Assembly: GCF_036711975.1 (NCBI RefSeq)
Contig: NC_091975.1
Span: 2,482,501 to 2,546,500 of the forward strand
Reading direction: 5' to 3'
DNA: 64,000 nt
Source of the DNA: Onthophagus taurus
Lineage: Eukaryota > Arthropoda > Insecta > Coleoptera > Scarabaeidae
The position numbers and the translations under genes were made by a program. The notes below the pieces were generated by a model. That model ran no database searches, had not been told where the DNA came from, and worked only from the letters and a program-made list of their open reading frames with translations. Of the stretch, positions 11,501-22,400 are shown one piece after another; the first letter of the stretch is position 1, and every line of letters begins with the position of its first letter.

Positions 11501-13281
11501 TAAAACAGTCGCAAATCAATACAAAAAAATAAACATGCAAAATGTATTTCCTGTTTTTATCTTCAATTGAAAAAACAAATCAATTTATTAAAAGAAATAC
11601 AAATCGCATAGCGTCAAAATTTTTAAAAAGAAGATGGGAAGGATACAAAAAATACAAATTTAGAAAATTTACAAAACAAAAATCTAATTAAGTAATCAAA
11701 AAATTATTGGAAATATACTAAAAATTTAATTACATCACACGGAAGACTTTCTACTATTTTAATCTAAATTTTGGAAAAGGCAACATTACTGATACTTTTT
11801 TTTTCAAACGCGGTTATTTTAATCGTTCACCAAAACGCTCTCTTCGGGGATAGAAAGAGAGAGATAAAGAGAGAGAGAGATAGAAATATAGGGTTTATTA
11901 ATATTCAACTTACCTTTTGCACAGCAAGTTGCGCGGCGTCGCGAGTGGTAAATGTAACGAAAGCGTAGCCCCGATTCGTTCCCGTCATCGGGTCCATCAT
12001 TAGCCGCAAATCCCAAATTGTGCCGCATTCTTCAAACAGTGGTATTAACTCGTCTTCGTACATATCCTTTGGAATTTTACCACAGAATACCTCACAACCA
12101 GGTCCTGGTGGTGTACTATCGCAACCTGGAGGTGGCCCACCATATTTTCTTTGTCCTAAATTTATCAATAAGTTTAATTCAAACGTTGCAGATAAAAAAT
12201 TATTGGTGACACATGAAAAACTTGTAAAATAGTTTTGATTTTTATATGTAAAGAATCTTTTTCATAATTATAATGATATAGTAGAAACCACGAGAGGTGG
12301 CAGGAGTCATCGTTTTCCGCTCTTACAAATGCCATATGTAGTAAATTAAAATTTACAAACCGCTAAAGAGTAATGTGTGTTAGAAAGAGTAATCCTAACC
12401 TCAAATCAAAACATCTTGTGAGCGTTGAACCACTGTTTAAATAAAACTTACTTAAACCCTTGTGACCTGTAAATAACCTTTTAAACTATTTGATGTTGAA
12501 TAAATTAATAATAACGTTTTTTTACTAGTTAACCTCTCCTATCTTTGACATGTAACCTCCATTACTAACATAACTTACATTTAAATGTATGTGGTGAAAT
12601 AATCTAAATCCTAGGTCCATATTTTGATTCATACCATTTTCAAGTGATGACTCACTGCCAGCTCTTGGGGTTTCTACTATATACAGGTGATTTATAACAT
12701 ACAGAATAGACTAAGAGGGTAGGTACTATTGGTCAAACTGAAGAGATTTTCTTAATAATGTTTTGTTAAAAACTTAATTGTTACATCAATCATTTGAAAA
12801 AGTGATTTACAAGGTTTTCATGTGTTACCAATAAAATTATAATTTAACCTGTTGTAACATCTAATGTATATCCAGTTCTTTCCAAAATTTGTTTAATTTT
12901 TTCTTCATCGGGACCTTTGACTGGCGCGGGAGCCGGTGTTGCGGTACTTTGGCTGGAACCGGCTCTGCTCTTCTGCCGGTAAGTTTTCATTACGCCACAA
13001 AGGTACGCCGATTTGTTCGAAACGTGTTCGAGGTTCGAATCCAAAAATTGCCCGAGAACATTGAGCGCGCCATCAACGGGGAACTCCTTGAGGGCGTCGA
13101 GAGCGCGATCGTCCAGGTCAACATGGGCCAATTTGCCCGTTTTGTAAATTTCGTCCAATTTAGCGGCCACCTTTTCATCGAGGCCATACTCAATCAGCTT
13201 GTGGTAGTCTTCCGTTCTCTCCGTATCGATTTCTATCTTCATTGACTCTTCAAGCAGGACCTCACCATTACCTTCTGCCAT
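2574..13281 (-). CDS. Syp: Syncrip / hnRNP Q-R RNA-binding protein, 9 coding exons
   Basis: Cytoplasmic and nuclear RNA-binding protein of the hnRNP Q/R family, which acts in mRNA localisation, stability and translation. Coding exons on the minus strand: 13281-12849, 12155-11914, 10507-10372 or 10102-9967, 9361-9006, 8944-8799, 8706-8609, 6885-6737, 3493-3328, 2740-2574. All joins keep phase and total 1893 nt (630 aa), close to human SYNCRIP. Exon 1 holds the acidic N-terminal unit and ends in a TLDVTTG|GQRKYGG junction typical of the family. RRM1 (~165-240) has NRGYAFVTF, RRM2 (~244-325) KNRGFCFLEY, RRM3 (~340-410) DYAFIHF. After these come a Tyr/Asp-rich segment (DYYGYGDYRGGY), an Arg/Gly region, and a C-terminus with KRKFDGG and WGNQPLAQQPL, as in vertebrate orthologues. 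A splice acceptor sits 2 nt before the ATG (13283), so a separate 5' untranslated exon must lie upstream. Family call is very secure. Confidence 0.95.
3197..3297. repeat. 101-bp element with perfect 15-bp inverted ends
   Basis: CAAGGACGGTAGAAT at 3197-3211 is the exact reverse complement of 3283-3297. The pair encloses 71 bp of unrelated sequence. It lies in the last Syncrip intron, about 30 nt past the donor of the Arg/Gly exon (3328-3493). It may be a small terminal-inverted-repeat element or a stem-loop in the pre-mRNA. Confidence 0.75.
3494..6736 (-). other. Syncrip intron before the Arg/Gly exon
   Basis: A 3.2-kb AT-rich intron. It holds one copy of the CTAGTTCTAG hairpin repeat (about 5090-5160) and a candidate 51-nt cassette exon on the minus strand (4153-4203, see findings). 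Short ORFs near 4000-4400 and 4500-4700 on both strands have A/T-biased composition and no family resemblance. A CAG run (about 5997-6010) is the only microsatellite of note. Confidence 0.6.
5090..5160. repeat. CTAGTTCTAG hairpin element, copy 1
   Basis: The sequence contains TAGTTCTAGGTCTAGTG, a second GTTCTAGTTT, then GTAGCGCTAG and ATTCGGGTTTAGCCG. The same blocks recur near 22731-22850 and 28577-28740. It belongs to a small dispersed repeat family, here as a partial copy. Confidence 0.6.
6886..8608 (-). other. Syncrip intron with candidate microexon and ORF debris
   Basis: A 1.7-kb intron between the PGQGG-rich exon and the Tyr-rich exon. On the minus strand an 11-nt segment (7585-7595) has textbook splice sites on both sides (CTTTTTGCAG and GTAAGTAAC). 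On the plus strand, 7580-7760 and about 7849-8076 read like protein in shifting frames but match nothing I recognise. The rest is AT-rich with no visible features. Confidence 0.5.
9967..10102 (-). CDS. Syp: Syncrip alternative exon A for start of RRM2
   Basis: This 136-nt exon is flanked by TTGCAG on its 5' side and GTAAGT on its 3' side. It enters in phase 0 and leaves in phase 1, exactly like the 136-nt exon at 10372-10507. It encodes LNDYEIRKGKKIGV and RLFVGYIPKNR, i.e. the linker plus beta1/RNP2 of RRM2. Either exon alone joins in frame to the exon at 9361-9006. Including both would shift frame, so they should be mutually exclusive. Compared with the other version it changes the RNP2 core from VGNIPK to VGYIPK and the residues before it. 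That both are used is inference from intact splice sites and reading frame. Confidence 0.85.
10372..10507 (-). CDS. Syp: Syncrip alternative exon B for start of RRM2
   Basis: This is the partner of the exon at 9967-10102, also 136 nt with phase 0 in and phase 1 out. It encodes LDNYEIKSGKTLKIN and RLFVGNIPKSK followed by an EEILEEF helix, which is closer to the vertebrate SYNCRIP sequence. It is probably the ancestral version. The acceptor is CCGCAG and the donor GTAAAG. Reading past the donor hits a stop after a few codons, which confirms the exon edge. The intron between the two alternatives is 269 bp. Confidence 0.9.
10508..11913 (-). other. Syncrip intron between RRM1 and RRM2 exons
   Basis: A 1.4-kb intron with no supported ORF. 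It contains a short TG run near 11294-11307 and a GA-rich run near 11860-11885. Nothing else stands out. Confidence 0.6.
12156..12848 (-). other. Syncrip first coding intron
   Basis: Simple intron between the N-terminal unit and RRM1. It is AT-rich, and I see no ORF, repeat or hairpin in it. Confidence 0.6.
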
Positions 13282-13283
13282 AG

Positions 13284-14930
13284 CTAAAAATAAAATAATA
13301 AATTAAGTTATTTTTGATTGATATAATATAAATTTAAAATTTAACGGTCGATTAAACCGGTTTTTGAAAAATCCCGCCAAAATCGTTGTCGGTAACGTAG
13401 AAAGTGACAAGTAGGTGCGTCCTACCGGCTTTTTGTTTTCTTTTTTTATCTTTTTTGGTTAAAATTTTATGTTAAATTGGGTTAAAACATACAGTGTTTT
13501 ACGCTTTTGTTTACAAAAAGGTGTTATTGTTGTGTTAAAACGATTGTCATGGGTTATATTTGGTATAAAATTTGTAAACAGTGGAGAATAAAGGCGCGCA
13601 AATTAACATTACGATTGTGAAAAAGAGAGAGGGCGGGGTTATGGGGAAAAACGAGCTCGAAAAGATGGGCAAAGTTCGTTTAATATTCCGTTTTTACGTA
13701 CCTATTTGCGAATTTAAAAAATGTTAATTTGGCATTAAAAAAATGGCGGCCGCAACAACACCTTTATAAGAGGGACAAACGTCACAACGTGACCGGCGCT
13801 TATGGGGTTCACACACAGACGCGCACGGTTTTTAGCCTCGAACCCAATGCGCAATCCTAACCGGCAACAGAGCGAATGCAAAAAGAATTCAAAAAGAACT
13901 CTCGAAGCGGCAGCGGTGCCAATTCGTTGCCAATAATTTTAAAATGTTTCGACGACTATTTTTAACGTCCTCTTCAACACAGATTTCTTTTAATGCAAAT
14001 TATTATCATACCTCAATGTTATTCGTTTTAATTTTTGATTACAAAGTAACGTTTCATTTACCTACCACTAACTTTACGCACTTTTTATTTATAACGTTTC
14101 TTCATACACTTTAATTCACATCAACAAACAAAAACATCTTCATCCGTCCGCGCGACGGAACAACGAAAATTTTAATCGTAAAAAGATTGCCTTAGGTCGT
14201 TAAAAAAGAATTCCAAAAAAAAAAGAAAATCGCAAAACAACACACAAACGCACTTTTCGAAAACGCTGCTTCTTTTTTTTAACGTCGAAAACAAACTGGT
14301 AAGTAGGTACGTATTAAACTAACAAACACGGATTATTTATAATTTAATTTGTAAAATTTAAAAGGTGTTTAACGTGTGTGTTCCGGCTGAAATATATAGT
14401 AACGATTTGATGTAGTATACCGACTCCCGCGGCGTAATGCAATGTGCACTGTGCAGAATCCGTTGTTTTGCTCCGGGGAGGGGGAGAGAAACGACGAGAG
14501 ACGCCTTGCATTGGGGCCCCCGTAAAAACGACGCTGCGACTGCGCACCATACAACAACCACGACCACGGCGACGACGACGCTTTTCGCAAAACCAGTCTT
14601 TCTTTACTTCGAAGGAGCCCCTTCCTTCTTTCCTTCACCCCAAACAGCCACCGAACCAAAACACACGTTATACCAACGCCAGCCAACGACGGATTGTGTC
14701 GTCGTCTTCGCCGTCTGCGCCATTTCCTTCCTTTTTTTTGAATACCCTTTCCAGACAGAGGCCCCCTCCGGATCATTATCTCCATACCCATTCCTTCTCT
14801 GGAGGAGGAAATCCCACGGGATCGACCCGATTTCTCTTTTACCGTACGGTTTTCGTTTTGTCGTTTACCCCCACCTTTTACAACGGATTCAACGCCTGCA
14901 ATTGCAGTAGAATTATTTTGCCGCATTTCA
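13284..14930 (-). promoter_or_regulatory. Syncrip 5' region: likely untranslated exon and promoter area
   Basis: The acceptor at 13284-13285 requires an upstream noncoding exon. Minus-strand donor-like sites occur near 13700 (ATAG|GTACGT) and near 14060 (GTAG|GTAAAT). GC content and CpG frequency rise sharply between about 13,740 and 14,900 against the AT-rich background, as expected near an insect housekeeping-type start. Long ORFs overlap on both strands at 14,344-15,001, but they are low-complexity (Arg/Thr/Ser runs) and resemble no protein. Exact exon and start site are unresolved. Confidence 0.35.
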
Positions 14931-15490
14931 TATCAATAAGTATCAATTTACTTTTATTCTCATTTAACATATTTCAATTTATAGATTCAACATCAACCTA
15001 AGATGACAAGATAAATGTTGAGACTAAAAAACTGAAACAGAATTTTTTTTTTATGTATCCTCAAAAATCGCATCAAAATCAAGATGTAGAATTCAATTAC
15101 AACCGTTTTTGCATTATAACAATTATTGTAATAACATCTTTCCAGTGATTGTTCAGTTTGCTATGAATTATTTCAATATGTTCTTCTACCATAATTAAAT
15201 TTGCACTTTCTGCCATGCATTAATCACCAACTCCAAAACTCAAAATGCATGATAAATATACCTATTCTTTAGAGGTGATAATCCTTAATGTTAATGGACC
15301 GTTAGCAGATGCCTAATAAGAAGTTATGGTCAATTGAATATTCCAATATTGTATGAAGGTACTTCTTCACGATGAAGGTGGAGTATCAGACTGAAAGAGT
15401 TGGATGAACGACCGAGATCGCCAACCTTTATAATTCATGCCTAAGAAAAGAAGAAAAAAAGTTTAACATGTTAAGCTAAACATATTTTTT

Positions 15491-15697
15491 GTGCATTTTT
15501 TTACGTTATCAAACAGTTTTAAGAGTGGTGAAAACGTAAGTCGGGTTGCGTTGAGAGATCGGATCCATAACGAAAAAGTGAGAAGAACAAGAGGGTTATT
15601 TCAAGAAGTACAAATAAGATCATGGGAAGAAAGAGTCACCGGATGGAAATACTCTCACCAAAGAGAAAACTGGGTACTTCTGGGTATTCATAAATAG
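15491..15697 (+). mobile_element. Possible scrap of non-LTR retrotransposon C-terminal region
   Basis: The plus frame contains VALRDRIHNEKVRRTRG followed by a Trp-rich stretch. This resembles the conserved LRDRIRNEEIRRR block found after the reverse transcriptase in many insect non-LTR elements. The flanks give no further match and the frame is short, so this is a weak call. It could be chance. Confidence 0.3.
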
Positions 15698-15849
15698 ATA
15701 TATGGCAGTTAATCTTAGTTAATAAAAGAAGAAATTTGAGTAAATAAAAGAAGTAAAAGATAACGGTGGTCGAAAGAATCACCCAAAAAACCCAAGCGGA
15801 CCAACATCCTCTCGAACCCCTTTTTCCTTCATCGTCTTCTACTTCGTCT

Positions 15850-16320
15850 TTAGGGATCACACGGTTCCCAATTGGGAAAAGAAAGAGAGAAGTAAAAAAA
15901 AACTAAAGGGGACCTCCGTTTCCCCTTTCTTCTTGCTCGTTGCAAAAGATGACCGACCGGAGATAATTTGCTCGTCGCGAACCGAAAATGCTCTCGGACC
16001 AAACGGTGGCCCGGAGGGGCGAAAGGGGTTGGAAAGGAACCGCCGGCCGGCCGAGAGGGATTCGAAATCGCAAACGGCGGTGTACGAGACGCAAAAACAG
16101 GTTATTCTAGATTCGCGATACAACAAAAAGCGGACGCGCAAAGGGGGCGGAGGCGGCACGGCAGCAACAGCAGCCACGTAGGTACCTATACGCAGCATAC
16201 TACACATACACACGGTTGGAACCGGTTTTTGGGTTGCCCCAACGGGCCCCAGACACTATCTTGCGAAAATGATATTGATGATGATAAACGAACCCCGAGT
16301 GTGTGAAAATGAACTCCCCA
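15850..16320. other. CpG-rich patch without a supported gene
   Basis: A GC- and CpG-rich block in an AT-rich neighbourhood, with overlapping ORFs on both strands that show no protein-like conservation pattern. It could be a promoter or untranslated exon, of Syncrip or of an unseen transcript. From 16,320 to 18,560 the sequence returns to AT-rich DNA with no recognisable gene; a second mixed patch with CpGs lies near 16,860-17,400. Confidence 0.35.
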
Positions 16321-18609
16321 AAAAGTTTTAGATTATACAATATATTTTTTAAATTTCAATTATCGAAATTCCTAGTTATAACCTAAATCAATAAGATTGA
16401 ACAATCAAAAATTGCAAACACACATGAGGTGACCCTCACATGTCAGGGCCGCGATACTGCCTAAACCGGACCTGAAGGGACCGCTATGTCACACTTCTCA
16501 TCGAACGAAGGGACACCGCTAAGAAATTACTGCGTAGCTGTACCATCATTACCGAAAAAAAGGGGAAACGACATTTTCTTTAACGACCTCTTTAACAATT
16601 TAAATTTTGAAAAATATTAAATGTTTAAGTCTGTTCGTATGAAGTGTCAACGACTCCTCGCCGTCTCGACGTATTCATAACAATTATGTTTGTTGGCCAA
16701 ATAACGATTCCGAAACGAGACAGACAGAGAGATAACGACCCGAAAGCGACCTTGACTTTCAATAGACGGCGATGTTTATCACATCGACCCTTGAAAATGT
16801 CCAAACTTAAATACATCAAAAATAAAATAATATATTTGCAATGAATGTTGCGAGAACCAGCTGTGAGTGAACGAAAACCGAACTCAACAGCAGCAATCAT
16901 CGTCCCTCTTTCTTCGTTGTCGTACAGCACTTGCCAAATACAAGCAGCCAGCAATCGCGAGACGCCCGTGAAGAACAAAGAATAGGCGTTACTACGACGA
17001 CCGGTGGTGTGTGTGCTGGCTGCAAAGAGGAGTCTTTTTTTCTTCTCTCCTTTAACGGATAAAGAAGGGTTTCTCTCTTCTTTCATCTTTCACTCTCTAT
17101 ATACGGCGGGCTCATAGAAAACGATGACGGTCACTCTATACATTCATTCACCCCGTTTTCTTTCCCGCCCTCCCCAGAGACGTTCACTCTACACTCTTTT
17201 TGTCCTTATTATTATTTTATTATATGTTAGAAAAATTCATAACAAGCCAAAAATCTAAAATAAAAATAAAATAATGGAAATAAAAAGTGGTCTCAGAAAA
17301 CCAAACACATTCCCGAGCGAAAATAAACGCAAGGTCAATGGCGTCACCCGAGGACGGCGACGACGACTCCACGACTACAACTTTGCCAGTTTTAAAGTAA
17401 CGGGGCGCGGTGAAGAAAAAGCCTGGAGAAAAATAATAATTAATAACTTTTTGAGAACTATATGAAATAAAAAAAATTAATTAATTTAAATGGTTCAAAA
17501 CTTATTGATATCGATTTTAAAGCTTCCAATTAGATTTTTGCCACTGTGTTATTTTAATATGATAGAAGTAAAGTTTTCATAATCTCGGTCATTGACTTCA
17601 TTTGAGTAATTCATTTTGAAGCGTTGAGGATTTTTAGATTTCTGTTTAGTATCTAATCGATTGAAATAAGTATCTCAACAAAGTTTCTTCTGAAATTTCA
17701 TTGCAAGATTGTCCAATAATTCTCACTTTCATGCTAAGACATCAAGACAGCATTAGGATCTTGCACCCACAAGACAAGAGTTATCAACTTATGTTAGCTA
17801 AAAAGGCAACTAATTAAAGGTATTCCATAAAATATTACAAACAATATTTCGAATTTTTAAATTATGTCAGAACCCCTCTAGGTTGTTCATTCAATACATC
17901 TACGACCAGATGGTCAAATCTTGATTGTTCGTCGTTTCTAGACAAAAATTTCCACGAATAGCTACAAAAATCGTTCGCGGACAACGTCTGCCGCGACCCC
18001 GAGTGCATTTCAAAAGGGTATAAAATACGTTGGACGTCGTGCGACTCGTGAAAAAGGGGGAGAAAGAAAGAGAGCACCAACCCGCACTTGTACTTGTATT
18101 TAAAAAAAAATCTGTCCCCTTTCTGCAAGGTCATTTTTCATAAAATTAGACTGCCAAAGTAAAGAGTAAAACATAGGTGAAGTCAAAACGAAGAAAAATA
18201 TTATTAAAGTAATGTAATTATTTTACATTAACATTAAGTTAACGGTGGTGCTCAAAACAAGTCACCTGGATGTAAATTAACGGCGCAATTGGGTCAGAAC
18301 TTTCACTTCGCCCCTTTGCGTCAACCCCGGTGGTTCTCCTTTTTCAATAGCATATGGTCGTTTTAAATTCGAATGTAAAAGACAGATAATAAAAATTCCA
18401 AAAAGGAAGCAGCAATTGCGTTACGTACATCCAACGTATGTAATACGTTCAACACCTGACGTTCTTAAAACAATGTAAAAAGGGGGTAACACTATTTATA
18501 CGATACACTCCTTTTTTAAATAAGTCTTTAAATTTATATTATAAATTTTTGAACAAGATTTTATGAAGTCATCTAAGCAAGTTTAATAATACATCTTTAA
18601 TTAAACGTT

Positions 18610-18990
18610 GCGTGATAGGCAACTTGTTGAACGATGGTGTGAAGAGCACACTGTAAATCCTAAAAAGACTGAGATTATTATCTTCACTTAACACCACCCT
18701 ATTTCTGTAACAGTCCATTAACCTTTGCTTGAAATATCTTGGTGTTATCTTGGATAAAGGACTGATTTGGGAATCACACACTACTTGCAAAACCAAAAAA
18801 GCAACGATTTTGTGTGTCGAAGAGCAATTGGGACTACTTGGGCATTAAATCCGAGGTTATAGTTTGGTGCTCAGCACTGAAACATGCATATAAGGCTAAA
18901 GTGTTGCATCAATTGCAACGAGTGCCCCGCCTGTTAATCTGTTAAGGTTGTCAAAATGTGAAAAGTCCGGAGCGAACTCTGGAATAAGGC
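18610..18990 (+). mobile_element. Decayed non-LTR retrotransposon (reverse transcriptase C-terminal part)
   Basis: Plus-strand translation gives VNPKKTEIIIFT, then LKYLGVILDKGLIW, then a stretch with AIGTTWALNPR in another frame. The order K-T-E ... F, YLGVILD, GxTWGL is characteristic of the region after the catalytic YADD of Jockey/R1-type reverse transcriptases. Stops and frame changes show that it is dead. The antisense ORF over the same bases is a shadow. Confidence 0.7.
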
Positions 18991-19137
18991 TTTTAAAAGC
19001 GTATAGTATTGGATCAATTGAAGAAAATCTAATGATAGATTTTCTTCTCGTATGACATGGCCCATATATAATGACTTCTTTGCGAGCATTAAGAGCCTTT
19101 AAAAGCGTATAGAATTGGATCAATTGAAGAAAATCTA
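18989..19137. repeat. 44-bp direct repeat, 106 bp apart, with a hairpin
   Basis: A block starting GCTTTTAAAAGCGTATAG and ending AAGAAAATCTA occurs at 18989-19031 and again at 19095-19136 with few changes. Between them, AAGAAAATCTA and its exact complement flank a 4-nt loop (19021-19046). It directly follows the retrotransposon remnant and may be its tail or an independent duplication. Confidence 0.7.
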
Positions 19138-19251
19138 TTATTAACCCAAAACAGTTGATTTAATTGAAAATTGATATTTCATGTTAGGCAACCAAATCAC
19201 CACCAGCAAACTATGTATTTGAAATTGCCTAAGTTAAAAGTACAACAAACG

Positions 19252-19259
19252 TGACGTCA
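19252..19259. promoter_or_regulatory. Palindromic CRE-like site TGACGTCA
   Basis: A perfect TGACGTCA palindrome about 240 bp upstream of the GPR158-like start codon, in sequence that should be promoter or 5' UTR. This is the consensus for CREB/ATF bZIP factors. A single match is only suggestive. Confidence 0.35.
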
Positions 19260-19499
19260 CCTACACACCTAACACAACTTGTTGCATAGTTAAAATCTAT
19301 ACACTTGTTCTTGTGAGTGGAACCGGGGTGTGGTAAAGTTCGTTGTGATTCATCATGTCTTAATCATGTTCTCAATCGAATCAAAACGCTTTAACTAACG
19401 AGAAAACGGTGTTTTACGTTTTAATAAAAACAATTCTGTACGTTTTAGGTAGTTGTGGTGAAAGTGAGGGGAGAATAGGTGACTAAAAACGATTGGGCG

Positions 19500-22400
19500 A
19501 TGGCGTCGTCTTGGTTTAATTTCGTGTTTTGGTCGTTTGTTGTCTCTGTGGGCGTAGTTTTAGCTCAATACGATTGGCACGTAAAGGATGCCTACGATGA
19601 AATTAAATATAAATACGATAAAGTTACCAAAGATAATTGCGAAATTGTAAACGATAGAGAATTGTTTTTACCCGAAGATGTGATCTCGCACAAACCCGAT
19701 ATAAAGGAATACAATATCAACCCGGTGTTTCCAAATCGAACGGCTCTATTTTATTTACACAACATGGCATTGAGTAGGTCATTTTTTTGGAGCTATATTC
19801 TTCAAAGTCGATTTATTAGACCCGCAAGAAACGATACATATGATCCAGGAATGATGTATTATTTATTATCAACCGTCGCAGATGTTTCATCAAATCCTCA
19901 CGTTAATGCTAGTTCCGTTTATTTCTCCCCAAACATGTCTTATTCTCCATCATTTTTGGGCTTTTTCAATAAGACTTTCGCGAGATTTGCACCTCGAAGT
20001 TTCCGTTTGGACGATTTTAACGACCCTTTACACTTGGAACGTATTTCGACCCTAAACACCTTCATCGTACAAGATTTAGGGGCTGTTAAACCCGATACCA
20101 GCTCTGATTACGCTTCGATTTTTTATCGTTTGAAAAATTGGTACAAAACTTGGCTACCAGATAAAGTTGATGGCCGACACGATACAAAAACTACTTATCA
20201 AGTTAAAATTCGATATGCAAATAATACAAATGAAACTTTTACTTTTCACGGCCCACCTGGAGCTGATGAAACTCCTGGTCCTATTAAATGGACTGAACCT
20301 TATTTTGATTGTGGGAGATCTAATAGATGGTTAGTTTCTGCTGTTGCGCCTATTGCTGATATTTTTCCAAGACATACCGGGTTTAGACATGTTGAGTATC
20401 CAACGTAAGTATTATATAATTAAATTCTTCTCCTGATCCTTATGCCTGATGGCCACTTCTTCCAGTCCCTCCAGTTCCTGGTTAATTCTTTTATAACTGC
20501 TAGAGGAGTCAGTATTTTCTATTATCTTTGTGTATAATTTGTAACTTGTAGATGATAGGCCTATGGTTCTGTAATTTTCACAGTTTGAGTAGCTTAATAA
20601 TTAAATTCATGGGTAATCAACTTGACAGACTAATAATTATTTGAAACGTCAAAATTTCAAAAAACGTCAATTTAATTTAATTTTTTTCGGACTTTCTAAA
20701 GGTTTGACATTAAAAAAACGTATAAATTCCTTTTTTCGTATGTTTTAAGCATAAATTAATTAATTTTCGTAAAAAACACATGACGTTTCATAAAATTGAC
20801 ATTTAATTTTGACAAATTGTTGTGAAGTTGATTACAGTTGGTGACATTGAATTTATGTCACATTGACGTTTAAATTTTCATTCAAAATTTATTTAAAAAA
20901 AACAATTTTTTTTTAAGATATACGGCAATTTCTGTATTGGAAATGGATTTAGAACGAATAGATATAAATCAATGTCCTAAAAGTTTGGGAAACGATGGTC
21001 CGAATAAATTCGCAAATACTGCACGTTGTAAAAAGGAAACTACCGAATGCGAACCTTTGGATGGATGGGGATTTCGTCGGGGAGGATATCAGTGTCGATG
21101 CAGACCTGGGCATAGACTTCCGTATCATTCAAGGAGTTATTTCTTAGGGGAGATTATAGAACGAGCAAGTTCAGAGGTTTATTATAGCAGTTTTGATTGC
21201 AAACCGATTGGATGTAAATTAATGTTAAAAAAGCGGGGTGATTAATTTAATTGATTAATTAATTTTTTAGGGCTACATAAACCTCCCGCGCAATGGTACC
21301 CAGCACCTCCATTAATCCGCGAATACTATTTAAACAAATACCATGAATATAAAAACTTTACAACCGGCTTAAACGCAATGCACATGAAAAAACTCAATAT
21401 AAACGAGGCTTTAAGATTTATAGGAACAATGAACAAAGAGAACTGTCGATCGTACAAAAAAGAAGAATTGATTTTAAACGGAAATATTCATTACGGAGCG
21501 AAACAATTCTTCCAAAATGAAGCTAGAATGGCTGTACGTTTAGCCAATTTTATAAGCGCTTTCTTGCAAGTTTCCGATCCCAAAGAAGTCTTTTCTGATA
21601 AAAGAGTCCCTGATAAACCGCTAACGGAAGATCAAATGATGGGGGAAACCTTAGCTTTAATAATGGGAAATAGTCGCATTTGGTCAACAGGGACTTATTG
21701 GGAGCGAAACAAATTTACGAATCGCACGTATTTCGCTCCTTACGCCTACAAAATGGAATTGAACACCAGAAAGTATTACCTTGAAGATTTAGCCAGATTG
21801 AATAAAACGGACGAACTGTACACAAACACCGATTGGTTTAAATTTTTAAAACAACGATGGCAAAGCAATTTCGACGCACTCGAAAAATACAACATGAAAA
21901 TTAAATTGAGGTTTAATGAAACCGGCTTAAATTATCGAAAATTCGAACATTACCCAAATTATTATCGCGCAGCTAATTTAGATCATGGTTATTGGTCGTC
22001 ACCTTATTATGATTGTCATGGGAAATTACCCATGTGGAAAATTAAGTATGCCTCTCCATTTTTCGGATGGGACAGTGCAAAAGCTAAATTAGAATTCAAG
22101 TAATTACCTTATTTTCTGCTGGGAATTTCATATAACTCGCAATATATTAATGTTACGAAACTACTATGCACTTGCAGTGTAACACATAAAATGCAACATA
22201 GCTTAAAAGTTTCAGCCATTGGGTAGTTTTCCAAAGGAAAGGTTTTGCTTGGAAAAGGTTAACCTCACTTTTGATAAACGTCAAATGAATTAGATGATGT
22301 TTAAAAATGTATATAAAATCAACTGTTCACTCTGAAAACTTATAATTTGGTAGAAATGAACCTCAAACCTTCCTTTTTAATCTCAAAAAGTTTCATTTCT

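Noticed and set aside
13018..13045. tRNA B-box-like GGTTCGAATCC
   Set aside because: It lies within the Syncrip N-terminal coding exon and there is no A-box or cloverleaf around it.
14344..15001. Overlapping 150-185 aa ORFs on both strands
   Set aside because: They arise from GC-rich, stop-poor sequence, have Arg/Ser/Thr runs, no domain signature, and conflict with each other on both strands.
15857..16306. ORFs of 112-118 aa on both strands
   Set aside because: CpG-rich composition artefacts; no domain motif on either strand.
16625..17086. 153-aa minus-strand ORF
   Set aside because: Composition is mixed and there are no splice or domain signals; nothing recognisable, so not called as a gene.
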